Shown here: in pieces, positions 48,108-55,786 of the stretch | Layout: every line of letters starts with the position of its first letter | Numbering within the stretch: the first letter of the stretch is position 1 | Assembly (NCBI RefSeq): GCF_009758415.1 | Contig: NZ_WQRF01000001.1 | Span: 992,001 to 1,056,000, forward strand | Direction of reading: 5' to 3' | Source of the DNA: Devosia marina | Lineage (GTDB): Bacteria; Pseudomonadota; Alphaproteobacteria; Rhizobiales; Devosiaceae | DNA: 64,000 nucleotides | Notes under the pieces: model-generated | The model's database searches: none | What the model saw: only the letters and a program-made list of their open reading frames with translations | What the model was told of the DNA's origin: nothing | Program-made: the position numbers and the translations under genes

Positions 48108-48638
48108 TCAGACCTTTTCGACCTGACCGTATTCGAGCTCCACAGGTGTGGGGCGACCGAAAATCGAGACCTCGACCTTGAGGCGGGAGCGCTCCTCGTC
48201 CACCTCTTCGACGATGCCGTTGAAGCTGGCGAATGGACCATCCGAAACACGAACGTTCTCGCCCACCTCGAAACTGACGGATGGCTTGGGATGATCCACG
48301 CCTTCCTGCACCTGCTGCAGGATCGACATGGCCTCGCTCTCCGAAATCGGCATCGGCTTGTTGTCCGAACCGAGGAAACCGGTGACCTTGGGCGTGTTCT
48401 TGATCAGATGGAACGCCTCATCGGTCATGTCCATCTTCACCAGCACATAGCCCGGGAAGAACTTGCGCTCCGTATCGACCTTGCGGCCACGACGAATCTC
48501 CACGACCTTTTCGGTCGGCACGATCACGTCTTCAAACAGGTGCTCAAGCTTCTTTTGCGCAACCTTGAGACGGATATCCTCCGCCACCTTGCGCTCGAAG
48601 TTCGAATACGCCTGAACGATGTACCAGCGCTTGGCCAT
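48108..48638 (-). CDS. nusG: Transcription factor NusG
   Basis: A 176-residue protein of two domains: an NGN domain that binds polymerase (RWYIVQAYSNFERKVAEDI, FPGYVLVKMDMTDEAFHLIK) and a KOW domain (GENVRVSDGPFASFNGIVEE, near residue 127) that binds S10 or Rho. It couples transcription to translation. It follows secE by 41 bases. Confidence 0.98.
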   Translation of the reverse strand: MAKRWYIVQAYSNFERKVAEDIRLKVAQKKLEHLFEDVIVPTEKVVEIRRGRKVDTERKFFPGYVLVKMDMTDEAFHLIKNTPKVTGFLGSDNKPMPISESEAMSILQQVQEGVDHPKPSVSFEVGENVRVSDGPFASFNGIVEEVDEERSRLKVEVSIFGRPTPVELEYGQVEKV

Positions 48639-48679
48639 AAAGGGTCGCCGCTCCCAATAACTTTTCTAAATGAACCGAC

Positions 48680-48874
48680 TTAGCGGATCGACAGCATCAA
48701 GGACACGAACCAGGAAATGACCTGGTCCGCCGCGAGGAAGAACAGGCTGGCCAGGATGACCAGCACCAGAACCATAATCGTGGAAATCACGATCTCGCTC
48801 CGGCCCGGCCAGGTGACCTTGCTGACTTCCGAGCGAACCTGCTGGAGAAACTGGACTGGGTTCGTGCGGGCCAT
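48680..48874 (-). CDS. secE: Protein translocase subunit SecE
   Basis: A 64-residue protein with an amphipathic start (NPVQFLQQVRSEVSKVTWP), the conserved WPGRSEIV and a single membrane helix (VLVLVILASLFFLAADQVI). It clamps the SecY channel. I chose ATG 48874 (MARTNPVQ); an open frame reaches 48931 but covers the leader. Confidence 0.95.
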   Translation of the reverse strand: MARTNPVQFLQQVRSEVSKVTWPGRSEIVISTIMVLVLVILASLFFLAADQVISWFVSLMLSIR

Positions 48875-48944
48875 GGGCAAATCTACTTCGTATCTTGGTG
48901 CAAAACCAAAGGCCGCGCAGGAATCCCGCACGGCTAGAGCGGGC

Positions 48945-48973
48945 TATCTAGAGGCTTTGCCAGAGGAATGCAA
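48945..48973 (-). promoter_or_regulatory. Sigma-70 promoter of secE-nusG
   Basis: On the minus strand TTGCAT (48968-48973) and TAGATA (48945-48950) are spaced by 17 bases, giving a leader of about 64 bases before secE. The -10 is identical to that of the tRNA-Trp promoter at 50063. Confidence 0.65.
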
Positions 48974-49129
48974 CAGGCTTGGCAGTCGAATTGCCGCTCC
49001 GAACCCTGCCCATTTCCGATCACATGTAAAGCATAAGTGCAAAAGCGGGGCGAATCCCTCTTGCGCCCCCGCAATGCATGTCGTTGGATAGATTGTGCCC
49101 GGAATGTGGCAAAGCTCGTGGAGGGAGCA

Positions 49130-49396
49130 ATGTCGTTCGAGGTCCTTGCCTGCCAATTGATGCATTTTGGTCCCCATGCAACCATTTCAGGTCGCATCAC
49201 TGGGGTCGTGCGCGTGCGGATTCGCGAACAGTTCCAAGGCAATGTCACCGAGTATGGACTTGATCTCCCCGTGCGGGCCGATTGCGGCAAGGTTCCGCAT
49301 GAAAAAGTGCGCACCGCTTTGCTCACCCACGCGGCTCACCAGCTTAACAAGCTCAAGGCCAGGCACAGCGACCCTCTGCCCGTAGCAGCCGAATAA
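49130..49396 (+). CDS. Hypothetical 88-residue protein
   Basis: A small protein beginning MSFEVLACQLMHFGPHATIS and ending in a helix (VRTALLTHAAHQLNKLKARH). GGAGG lies five to six bases before ATG 49130. I do not recognise a family. It has no signal peptide, membrane helix or nucleotide-binding motif. It sits on the plus strand between tRNA-Trp and secE, which are normally adjacent, and a possible terminator follows 140 bases on. Confidence 0.55.
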   Translation: MSFEVLACQLMHFGPHATISGRITGVVRVRIREQFQGNVTEYGLDLPVRADCGKVPHEKVRTALLTHAAHQLNKLKARHSDPLPVAAE

Positions 49397-49536
49397 TCCG
49401 TAACGATCCGGCTGCGCTTCGTGGCAGCATCTCCTGTCGCCCGGAACCGGCAACCAGAACGCGAGCAGCCCGGAAACCTTTTAGGCATTCGCACGTTCTT
49501 GGAATTGCAGGACTTGCCTCCTGCGACCTCCAACGT

Positions 49537-49586
49537 CAGTCCCCGGATCCCATGCACTCCCTACCCCTGCCGGGGACTGGCTTTTT
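49537..49586 (+). terminator. Possible terminator downstream of the 88-residue gene
   Basis: A perfect 10-bp stem (49537-49546 with 49570-49579), a 23-base loop, then GC and five T (49582-49586). The loop is long, which weakens the call. Confidence 0.45.
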
Positions 49587-49973
49587 AATTACATGCCTTC
49601 TGGTTCGGTCAGGCGAATGCCCCAATTGCAAGCATCCGGCAAACGTCGGAAGTCGCAGGCGCTCGGAGCGTGAACACAAGCGTCCTCAATCCGTTAGTCG
49701 GCTGATTCATCACCACCAACACGGCGTCAAACAAGCAATGATCATGCTTGGAGGGCGTGAGAGACGCATGCAGAAAAAGTCATCCGCATAGTCTCGCGGA
49801 TCCGCTCACACGAGCCCAGCCCAATCGTGTGGCTCGCAGGCACTATCTCAGTGATGTCGAGAAAAAGCAGACCGCAGACAACATTGCAGCCATCGACCAA
49901 CCACCTGCACCGGGCTGTCACCCGCCTCAAGAGTCAATCGGCTACCTGAAACTCCAAGCCATGCAGAAAGGCC
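49587..49973. other. Intergenic region downstream of tRNA-Trp
   Basis: No gene is convincing here. Besides the terminator at 49537, the only notable part is one copy of a 14-base repeat (49686-49699). Confidence 0.5.
49686..49699 (+). repeat. 14-base direct repeat, copy 1
   Basis: TCAATCCGTTAGTC occurs here and again at 51030-51043, on both sides of tRNA-Trp. The flanking bases differ. Confidence 0.7.
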
Positions 49974-50049
49974 TGGCAGGGGCTGGGGGACTCGAACCCA
50001 CGACCCTCGGTTTTGGAGACCGATGCTCTACCAACTGAGCTAAACCCCT
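49974..50049 (-). tRNA. tRNA-Trp (anticodon CCA)
   Basis: A 76-base cloverleaf on the minus strand. The acceptor stem is AGGGGTT with AGCCCCT, the anticodon loop is CTCCAAA with CCA at 50014-50016, the T loop is TTCGAGT, and the 3' CCA is encoded. It lies 1.1 kb upstream of secE, its usual neighbour, and has its own promoter. Confidence 0.97.
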
Positions 50050-50062
50050 TCAGGCGACGCCG

Positions 50063-50091
50063 TATCTAATGGCAAAGCGCGGCGGACGCAA
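50063..50091 (-). promoter_or_regulatory. Sigma-70 promoter of tRNA-Trp
   Basis: On the minus strand TTGCGT (50086-50091) and TAGATA (50063-50068) are spaced by 17 bases. The predicted start is about 7 bases before the mature tRNA. Confidence 0.65.
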
Positions 50092-50376
50092 GAGCCCAAT
50101 CGCCTATTGGACTATCGATTGGATCCGTACACTTAGGCAAAAGTGACTCAGCCAATCCGACTGTCGCGTGTGAGGCGTCGTCCATCGGGTTTTTAGCAGG
50201 TTTGCCTTTGAGCGCGTCGAGGACGCCGCTAGGTCGCCGCTTTCGAGACACCGTCGTCGAAAGGAACGGGCATGAATAAGCACAAGCGCCTTTGTTCGCC
50301 ACCGCGAGGACTGGCTTGCACCAGCTACCCGAATTCGTCCCGCGAAGTAGGATGCGTTTGTGCCGTCTGTGGAAAA

Positions 50377-50513
50377 TTAGGCTGCCACGTTTGACGGACT
50401 ATTTTGCTTGGCCGGTCTCCGGCACGCACGCTCGGTCTGCGCCATTATCGTCAGCGTAATTCCAGACACGCCGCCGCTCGCAAAGGCGCTGGCATCAGTG
50501 ACCCAGACATTGG
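50377..50513 (-). pseudogene. C-terminal scrap of a GMC oxidoreductase
   Basis: The minus-strand frame reads PNVWVTDASAFASGGVSG followed by TLTIMAQTERACR, the layout of the conserved C-terminal segment of glucose-methanol-choline oxidoreductases. Nothing upstream in any frame continues the family, so only about 40 residues remain. The call rests on this short match alone. Confidence 0.4.
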
Positions 50514-50983
50514 GCTGGCTGCCCGCGCCGGTCCAGCCGCCCTTGACTGGCGGTTTAGATGTGAATCGAGGCTCGCTGGCATCCATCAGCGAAAAGTCGG
50601 TTTGTTCCTGCGCTGGATCGCCCTGGCCGAACTGCAGTACCAAACAATAATACCCTAACTTGGCTGACGCCGAGCTGATCGGTTCGATCACATTCGACGC
50701 GACATCAGCCGGCCTGATCAAGACGTATGCTCAGGGCATTTAGACCAGGGCGGACGAGGACCGCCTTAGGCTCGATCCACTCAGACCGATTTTGTAACGT
50801 CCGACCGCCTGATGTTCGCAGGGCTGTAGATATGGCGTTGAGCCCACCGTTTGTGAAGTTCGAATCGCGCTCTCGTGGCACCGCCGGTGGCACCTCAGGG
50901 CTCCGACGCAGATTTCAAAGAAATGAAAAACGTAAATCATCAAATATTTCAATGATTTGCGCAAAATTTTTAAGGTGAATTTT

Positions 50984-51002
50984 TGGAGCGGGTAGCGGGA
51001 AT
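50984..51002 (-). other. tRNA-Gly 3'-end remnant, probable old attachment site
   Basis: On the minus strand the 19 bases ATTCCCGCTACCCGCTCCA equal the T-loop end, T-stem, acceptor strand, discriminator U and CCA of a tRNA beginning GCGGGTA, as in alphaproteobacterial tRNA-Gly. The rest of the tRNA is absent. Such 3' ends are what tyrosine integrases leave at the far end of an island. Confidence 0.55.
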
Positions 51003-51029
51003 CCACCCAGAAAGCAATGTCCATAATAA

Positions 51030-51043
51030 TCAATCCGTTAGTC
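51030..51043 (+). repeat. 14-base direct repeat, copy 2
   Basis: An exact copy of 49686-49699, 28 bases from the tRNA-Gly remnant. Confidence 0.7.
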
Positions 51044-51069
51044 AGACCTTCAGGTGCGATTCGGACAAT

Positions 51070-51102
51070 TTGTAGGGCAACTTGTAGGGCTAATTGTAGG
51101 GC
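51070..51102 (+). repeat. TTGTAGGGC tandem repeat, three copies at 12-base spacing
   Basis: Copies at 51070-51078, 51082-51090 and 51094-51102. Their place next to the tRNA-Gly remnant suggests arm-type integrase sites or the 3' end of a lost integrase gene, but this is a guess. Confidence 0.6.
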
Positions 51103-51471
51103 ACATTGACATTCCCGTAGGGAACGTCTGGACACCACCACAGCCGTAAAACCAGCTCTTGAATACAGTGTGCGGCGCCCCGACCAGTTTTAACCTGATG
51201 TTGCGGCGCCAACCGATCGTTCGCAGCTTCACGCATCATAAACTTCACCCCAGCGTTAGGCGGGAGGATAGGCCGCTCCTTCGTCTTAGCCTGAACTGCG
51301 CGATCGTCGTCAGAGCAGAGGGGCCCGACGCCTGAATTAGGCGATCCTCAATCAAGCCATGACGACCAATGCCTTACCAGTACCTCACCGCGCGCACCCT
51401 CCCGCGCAGCGGGTTAGTCTACGGCCCCTACTCCGCCCTTCCGTCAAGCTTGGCTAATGACCACAATGGGG

Positions 51472-53037
51472 CCGAGGCTGTGTGAGAACTCCGCGCGGCT
51501 GGTGGCTCAGCTTGTTTTGCGGCGTCATCGGCTCCCTTCATCCTGCTATCGCCTTGAGCGTGGCGGTAACGCCGGCAACGGCGATGGCGCGCTTGATGTT
51601 GTAAGCCAGGATTGTCAGGCTGGTTTCGGTGGCCACGTTCTTGAGGCCGCGCGTCCGGAAGTGGGTGGCGCCCATCCAGCCCTTGATGGTGCCAAAGACG
51701 TGTTCGACCGTGCAGCGGCGGATGGCCATCGCTTCAGGCATCACTTCGAACCTGCGCTCCATCTCATCGAGCACAGCCTCATGCTCCCATCGCCGGATGC
51801 GCTTCTCCTTACCAGCCGTGCATAGAGGACGCGATGCGCAATCACCGCAGGCTTTCTGGTTGTAGTAGACGCTGATGAGCTTGCCCGCCTCAACAGTGGA
51901 ATGGTGCTTCTGGAGATGTTGGCCGGCCGGGCAGCGATAGGTGTTCGTCTCTGGTTCATAAACGAACATTGCCTTGCCCCAATAGCCACGCGCCTGAGCG
52001 GGTGACGTATCGGGCTTGGGCACCATCGGGACGATGCCAGCTTGGGCGCAGGAGCGAATTTGCTCGCCCTCATAATATCCGCGATCGGCAAGGGCAATCA
52101 TCTGGGGCCCACCAACCTCGGTCTGCGCGGCCTTGGCCATCTCCAGCAAGTGTGAGCGATCATGACCGCGGTTCGTCACCTCATTGGCAACGACGATATG
52201 ATGCTTGGTATCGACCGCAGCCTGGACGTTGTAGCCGACCACACCGCGATGGTCGCTCCCGGTTGCCATGGCACGAGCATCGGGATCGGTGAGCGAGATC
52301 TGCCCGTCGGGCGCAGCTTCCAACTGCCGGCCAATCTCCTCAAGTTCCCCGAGGCGCCCACGCAGCGCCGTCAATCGCTCGGTCAGACGGTCGATGCGCG
52401 GCGTAGCTGGGCCAATCTCGGCGCTGTCGGCTTCTTCGAGCTCGGCCAGATAGCGCGCGATGCTCTCTTCCACATGAGCTTTGCGGCGCGCCAGCTTGCC
52501 CTTGGTGTAGTTCTTCTCGTGCGTGTTTACGGCGCGCAGCCTGGACCCATCAATCGCGACCATGCTGCCGCCAACAAGTCCAAGCGCGCGACAGATGGCA
52601 ACGAAGCGCTGACACGCGATCTGGATCGCCCCAGGGTTGTCATGGCGGAAGTCGGCGATGGTCTTGAAGTCGGGGACCAGCTTGCCGGTCAACCACATCA
52701 CCTCGATGTTGCGGCCCGCTTCGCGCTCCAACTTCCGGCTCGAGGTCAGTTGATGCAGATAGCCGTAGACGTAGAGCTTGAGCATGGTGCCCGGCGCATA
52801 TCCGGGTCTGCCGGTTGCGGCAGGCTGCACACGGGCAAAGCCGAGATCGGTTAAATCCAGCTCATCGACAAAAGCATCGATCACGCGAACCGCGTTGTCG
52901 GGGGAAACATAGTCTTCAAGACGCGCTGGCAGAAAACTCGCCTGGTCACGGTCTGCACCTTCAACGAAACGTCCCATATGGCACCTCCGAAGCAGTGCCA
53001 AATCATAACATATTCAGGGGTTTTCACACAGCCTCGG
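51472..53037 (-). mobile_element. IS1182-family insertion sequence, 1566 bp
   Basis: Bounded by 21-base terminal inverted repeats (51472-51492 and 53017-53037) that match at 19 positions and begin CCGAGGCTGTGTGA. One intact transposase fills the element. I see no clear direct target duplication. The right end touches a 10-bp palindrome (53039-53048), and TGACCA (51458-51463) and TGGTCA (53061-53066) flank the two sides, so the target may have been a hairpin-forming sequence. Confidence 0.85.
51538..52977 (-). CDS. IS1182-family transposase
   Basis: A 479-residue DDE transposase. The N-terminal domain has FLPARLEDYVSPDNAVRVI, typical of this family; the catalytic core shows MVAIDGSRLRAVNTHEKN, a coiled helical insert (about 175-220), ALADRGYYEGEQIRSC and a C-terminal RRCTVEHVFGTIKGWMGATH with the final acid. 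A zinc-like CGDCASRPLCTAG motif lies before it. ATG 52977 has GGAGG six bases upstream. No frameshift is seen, so it may be active. Confidence 0.9.
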   Translation of the reverse strand: MGRFVEGADRDQASFLPARLEDYVSPDNAVRVIDAFVDELDLTDLGFARVQPAATGRPGYAPGTMLKLYVYGYLHQLTSSRKLEREAGRNIEVMWLTGKLVPDFKTIADFRHDNPGAIQIACQRFVAICRALGLVGGSMVAIDGSRLRAVNTHEKNYTKGKLARRKAHVEESIARYLAELEEADSAEIGPATPRIDRLTERLTALRGRLGELEEIGRQLEAAPDGQISLTDPDARAMATGSDHRGVVGYNVQAAVDTKHHIVVANEVTNRGHDRSHLLEMAKAAQTEVGGPQMIALADRGYYEGEQIRSCAQAGIVPMVPKPDTSPAQARGYWGKAMFVYEPETNTYRCPAGQHLQKHHSTVEAGKLISVYYNQKACGDCASRPLCTAGKEKRIRRWEHEAVLDEMERRFEVMPEAMAIRRCTVEHVFGTIKGWMGATHFRTRGLKNVATETSLTILAYNIKRAIAVAGVTATLKAIAG

Positions 53038-53276
53038 GCCGCTAGCGGTCTGTCGGCTCTTGGTCATGGTTGTTGGATTTCGGACCTGACAGAACTCACT
53101 GCAGAGCGCGAATCCTAACCCATCCTGCGACAATGAGCAGTCCTGCTCACTGCGCATCCACAAGTTCCCAACAACCTGCTCAACTAGGTCAGAGGCGTCC
53201 TGACAGATGGCTGCAGTGCAGCAGCCATTTGGCACGGAACGCCCTCAACCTCGCGCATTTCGACCGATCAGCGAGG
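53038..53276. other. Intergenic region between the IS and the transporter pseudogene
   Basis: Apart from the palindrome at the IS edge I see no gene, RNA or strong structure here. Confidence 0.5.
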
Positions 53277-54730
53277 CTACGCCACACTTCCCCATTCGGC
53301 GCCCCAACGCTGAACCGAACGACCCGGCGAAACCTCAAAATATTCCCGGGCGGGCGGCATATAGTCGGCCTTGCGGAGGGGTTCTTGATCTCGTCGTTGG
53401 AGACACCGCGGCGCAGACCGCGGCGGGTCGGATCGGGAACCGGCACAGCCGACAGATGCCGCTTGGTTTACGGGTGCTGAGGATTGGTGAAGATTGAATT
53501 GCGGGGGCCTATCTCGACGATTTCGCCCAGATACATAACCGCCACCCGATGGCTGCTCCTCTCCACTACTGCCATGTCATGCGAGATGAACATGTAGGAG
53601 AGGCCGTATTCTTCCTGCAGGTCCAGCATCAGGTTGATGACCTGAGCTTTCACCGACACATCGAGCGCCGACACGGATTCGTCCGCAACGATAACCTTCG
53701 GCCCCAAGGCGAGCGCACGCGCAATGCAGACGCGCTGCCGCTGGCCACCAGAAAACTGACGCGGCAGGCGGTTGGCCATGCTGGGGGAAAGTCCAGCCTG
53801 ATCGAGCAAACGGGCAACCTTTTCCTGGGCCTCGGCGGCTGTGCCCAGCTTGTGCGTCAGGAACGGCTCGGCAATAAGCCTGCCCGACTGTCCTGCGCGG
53901 GCTGAGGCTGGCGAAAGGATCCTGGAAGTTCATCTGAATTTCGCGCCGGGCCGCGCGCAGCTCTTCTCCGTGAAGTTTGCCAATGTCTCGCCCGCCAATC
54001 AGCACTTCACCGGATGTCGGCTTGATCAGATGCATGAGCGGACGTCCGGTCGTTGACTTGCCACAACGGGATTCTCCGACAACGGCCAGCGCTTCTCCCG
54101 CCATCAGGTCGAACGATACATTCTGGACAGCATGGACGCGGCCGCTGACCTTGCCGAAAAGGCCCGATCTGATGTCAAAGCGGGTCGTCAGATTGCGCAC
54201 CTGAAGCAGCGGCTTCTCGGTCGGCACAACCGTGTCCGACCGATCCACTTCGTTCAGCGGTTGACCGGTTGTGGTATCTATGGGCGTAAACTTGCGCGGT
54301 AGGCTCTGACCCGCCATGAACCCCAGGCGTGGCACTGCGTTGAGCAGCATGCGCGTATAGGGGTGGGTGCCCTCTCCCTTGAGCATCACCGCCGTGCGTT
54401 CGGCGATTTCGGCAACACACCCATGTCGTGGGTGATGAACATAACGGCCATGCCTTCTTCATCCTGGAGCTGCTTGATGAGCTCCAGGATCCGGGACTGA
54501 ATGGTCACATCGAGGGCCGTCGTTGGGTCGTCGGCAATCAGGATGCGCGGACGACAAGCAAGTGCCATGGCAATCATGGCACGCTGACGCATGCCGCCGG
54601 AAAAGTTGTGCGGATAGTCCTTGAATCGCGATGCAGCCGCCGGGATGCGCACCTTTTCAAGCAAACGGACAGCCTCGGCCTCGGCCTCGCCTTGCGACAC
54701 CAGCCGTCCGTCGCGGCGGTGACTTCTTGG
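53277..54730 (-). pseudogene. Decayed two-domain peptide/glutathione ABC transporter ATPase (GsiA-like)
   Basis: Read from 54730 down, the remains follow a duplicated-ATPase protein such as GsiA. The first ATPase begins mid-domain ([20 protein letters not shown], then [13 protein letters not shown]), so its Walker A is lost. Lesions I can see are: a lost base in GTG(G)TTGCC near 54413; a missing stretch of about 15 codons after VMLKGE; an extra G near 53880, after [16 protein letters not shown]; a TAC to TAA stop near 53473; and a further shift near 53390. The second domain keeps GESRCGKSTTGR (G to R at a conserved place) and [16 protein letters not shown]. The ending RWGAEWGSVA stops at 53277. 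Confidence 0.88.
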
Positions 54731-54752
54731 AATCGTAGGCGTATGCCAACAA

Positions 54753-55703
54753 CTACACCTCAGATGCGTGCTTGACCATGAAGCGCCAAGTGGGATCTGA
54801 GCGGACAAGAGACTGGGGCATGAGTGCACCGGTATGGCCGACGACCTTGCCAGCCACGTCGTGAGCCTGCTGAAGTGCTTCCGTCACTTTTGCTCCGGTG
54901 AGGAACGCGGCTAAATAGGCGCCGTTGAAACTGTCGCCAGCCCCAGTAGCATCGACAACCTTGGTGTGGGGCGAGGGAGCGAGCCTTGCTTGATGGTCGC
55001 AAGTCGTGGCGAAAGCGGTTCCGGCGCCGTTTTTCACGACCACGTGGCCGCAACCCGCATCGAGGTATCTCGCCGCAGTAACCTCAAGTGACGGATCACC
55101 GAAAAGAACCGTCTCGTCGCCCCATGTTGGGAATGCGAAGTCAGCGATCGCCGCTACCTGCATGATCGTATCGCGAGCGTCCTGTTCCGAATCCCATAAC
55201 CCCATCCTTATATTGGGATCGAACGCGACTATCATCTTCCGGGAGGCCTTGGCGGACGCAATACAATCTATCAGGGTGCGCCTCGCCTGCGGCGCAAGGA
55301 TCGCCAGGCTGATGCCAGAAAAATAGACTACGTCGGCACCGTTCAACGCGTTGATTAAATGTGGGGGGTCATCTGCCAAAAGGCGGGCTGCTGACTGGCC
55401 GCGCCAGTATGTGAAGCGCCGATCACCTTCAGCCTGGTGGATGAGGTAGAGGCCGGGTCGCCTGTCTGGCACCTCACGCACAAAGCGAGTGCCGATGTTG
55501 TTCTCGTTGAGAAATGCCCTTATGCGGTCCGAATAAACGTCAGTACCCAGACCGGTATAATACTCGACCTGCCACTGAGCGGGTAAACGCGCGCGGGCAT
55601 ACCAAGCCGTATTCAGCGTGTCTCCAGCAAAGCCAAGGCGATACCGATCATCGCCGGCCTCGGACATTTCGACCATGCACTCGCCGATGCTGACGAAAAG
55701 CAT
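54753..55703 (-). CDS. PfkB-family sugar kinase, 2-keto-3-deoxygluconate kinase type
   Basis: A 316-residue ribokinase-fold kinase. It starts [19 protein letters not shown], as KDG kinases do, with [16 protein letters not shown] near residue 26 and the catalytic [18 protein letters not shown] near 255. [14 protein letters not shown] is the usual central strand. KDG kinase phosphorylates 2-keto-3-deoxygluconate in uronate catabolism, which fits the GH88 gene in the same operon; a fructokinase-like role is possible. GGAG lies seven bases before ATG 55703. It is the last gene of the cassette, 83 bases after the GMC gene. Confidence 0.85.
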   Translation of the reverse strand: MLFVSIGECMVEMSEAGDDRYRLGFAGDTLNTAWYARARLPAQWQVEYYTGLGTDVYSDRIRAFLNENNIGTRFVREVPDRRPGLYLIHQAEGDRRFTYWRGQSAARLLADDPPHLINALNGADVVYFSGISLAILAPQARRTLIDCIASAKASRKMIVAFDPNIRMGLWDSEQDARDTIMQVAAIADFAFPTWGDETVLFGDPSLEVTAARYLDAGCGHVVVKNGAGTAFATTCDHQARLAPSPHTKVVDATGAGDSFNGAYLAAFLTGAKVTEALQQAHDVAGKVVGHTGALMPQSLVRSDPTWRFMVKHASEV

Positions 55704-55786
55704 CCTGTCGCTCCAAATTATAAAAAGGCTGGCGATGCGGGCCCGAAGTAACCGAGCCGACATTGAGATCAATCCACTGGAGACAA

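Larger units (their letters stand above)
50092..51471. other. Degenerate accessory stretch without an intact gene
   Basis: No reading frame here has a recognisable full-length product. It contains a probable GMC oxidoreductase scrap (50377-50513), an AT-rich patch (about 50920-50990), a tRNA-Gly 3'-end remnant (50984-51002), a 14-base repeat copy and a short 12-base-period tandem repeat. Confidence 0.6.

Noticed and set aside
50984..51002. A working tRNA-Gly gene
   Set aside because: Only the 3' quarter exists; there is no anticodon arm, D arm or 5' acceptor strand next to it.
51070..51102. A CRISPR array
   Set aside because: Three 9-base units at 12-base spacing are too short and too close; no spacers or cas genes are present.
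50740..51141. A 133-codon minus-strand frame in the accessory stretch
   Set aside because: No ribosome site, cysteine-rich odd composition and no family; it overlaps the tRNA-Gly remnant.
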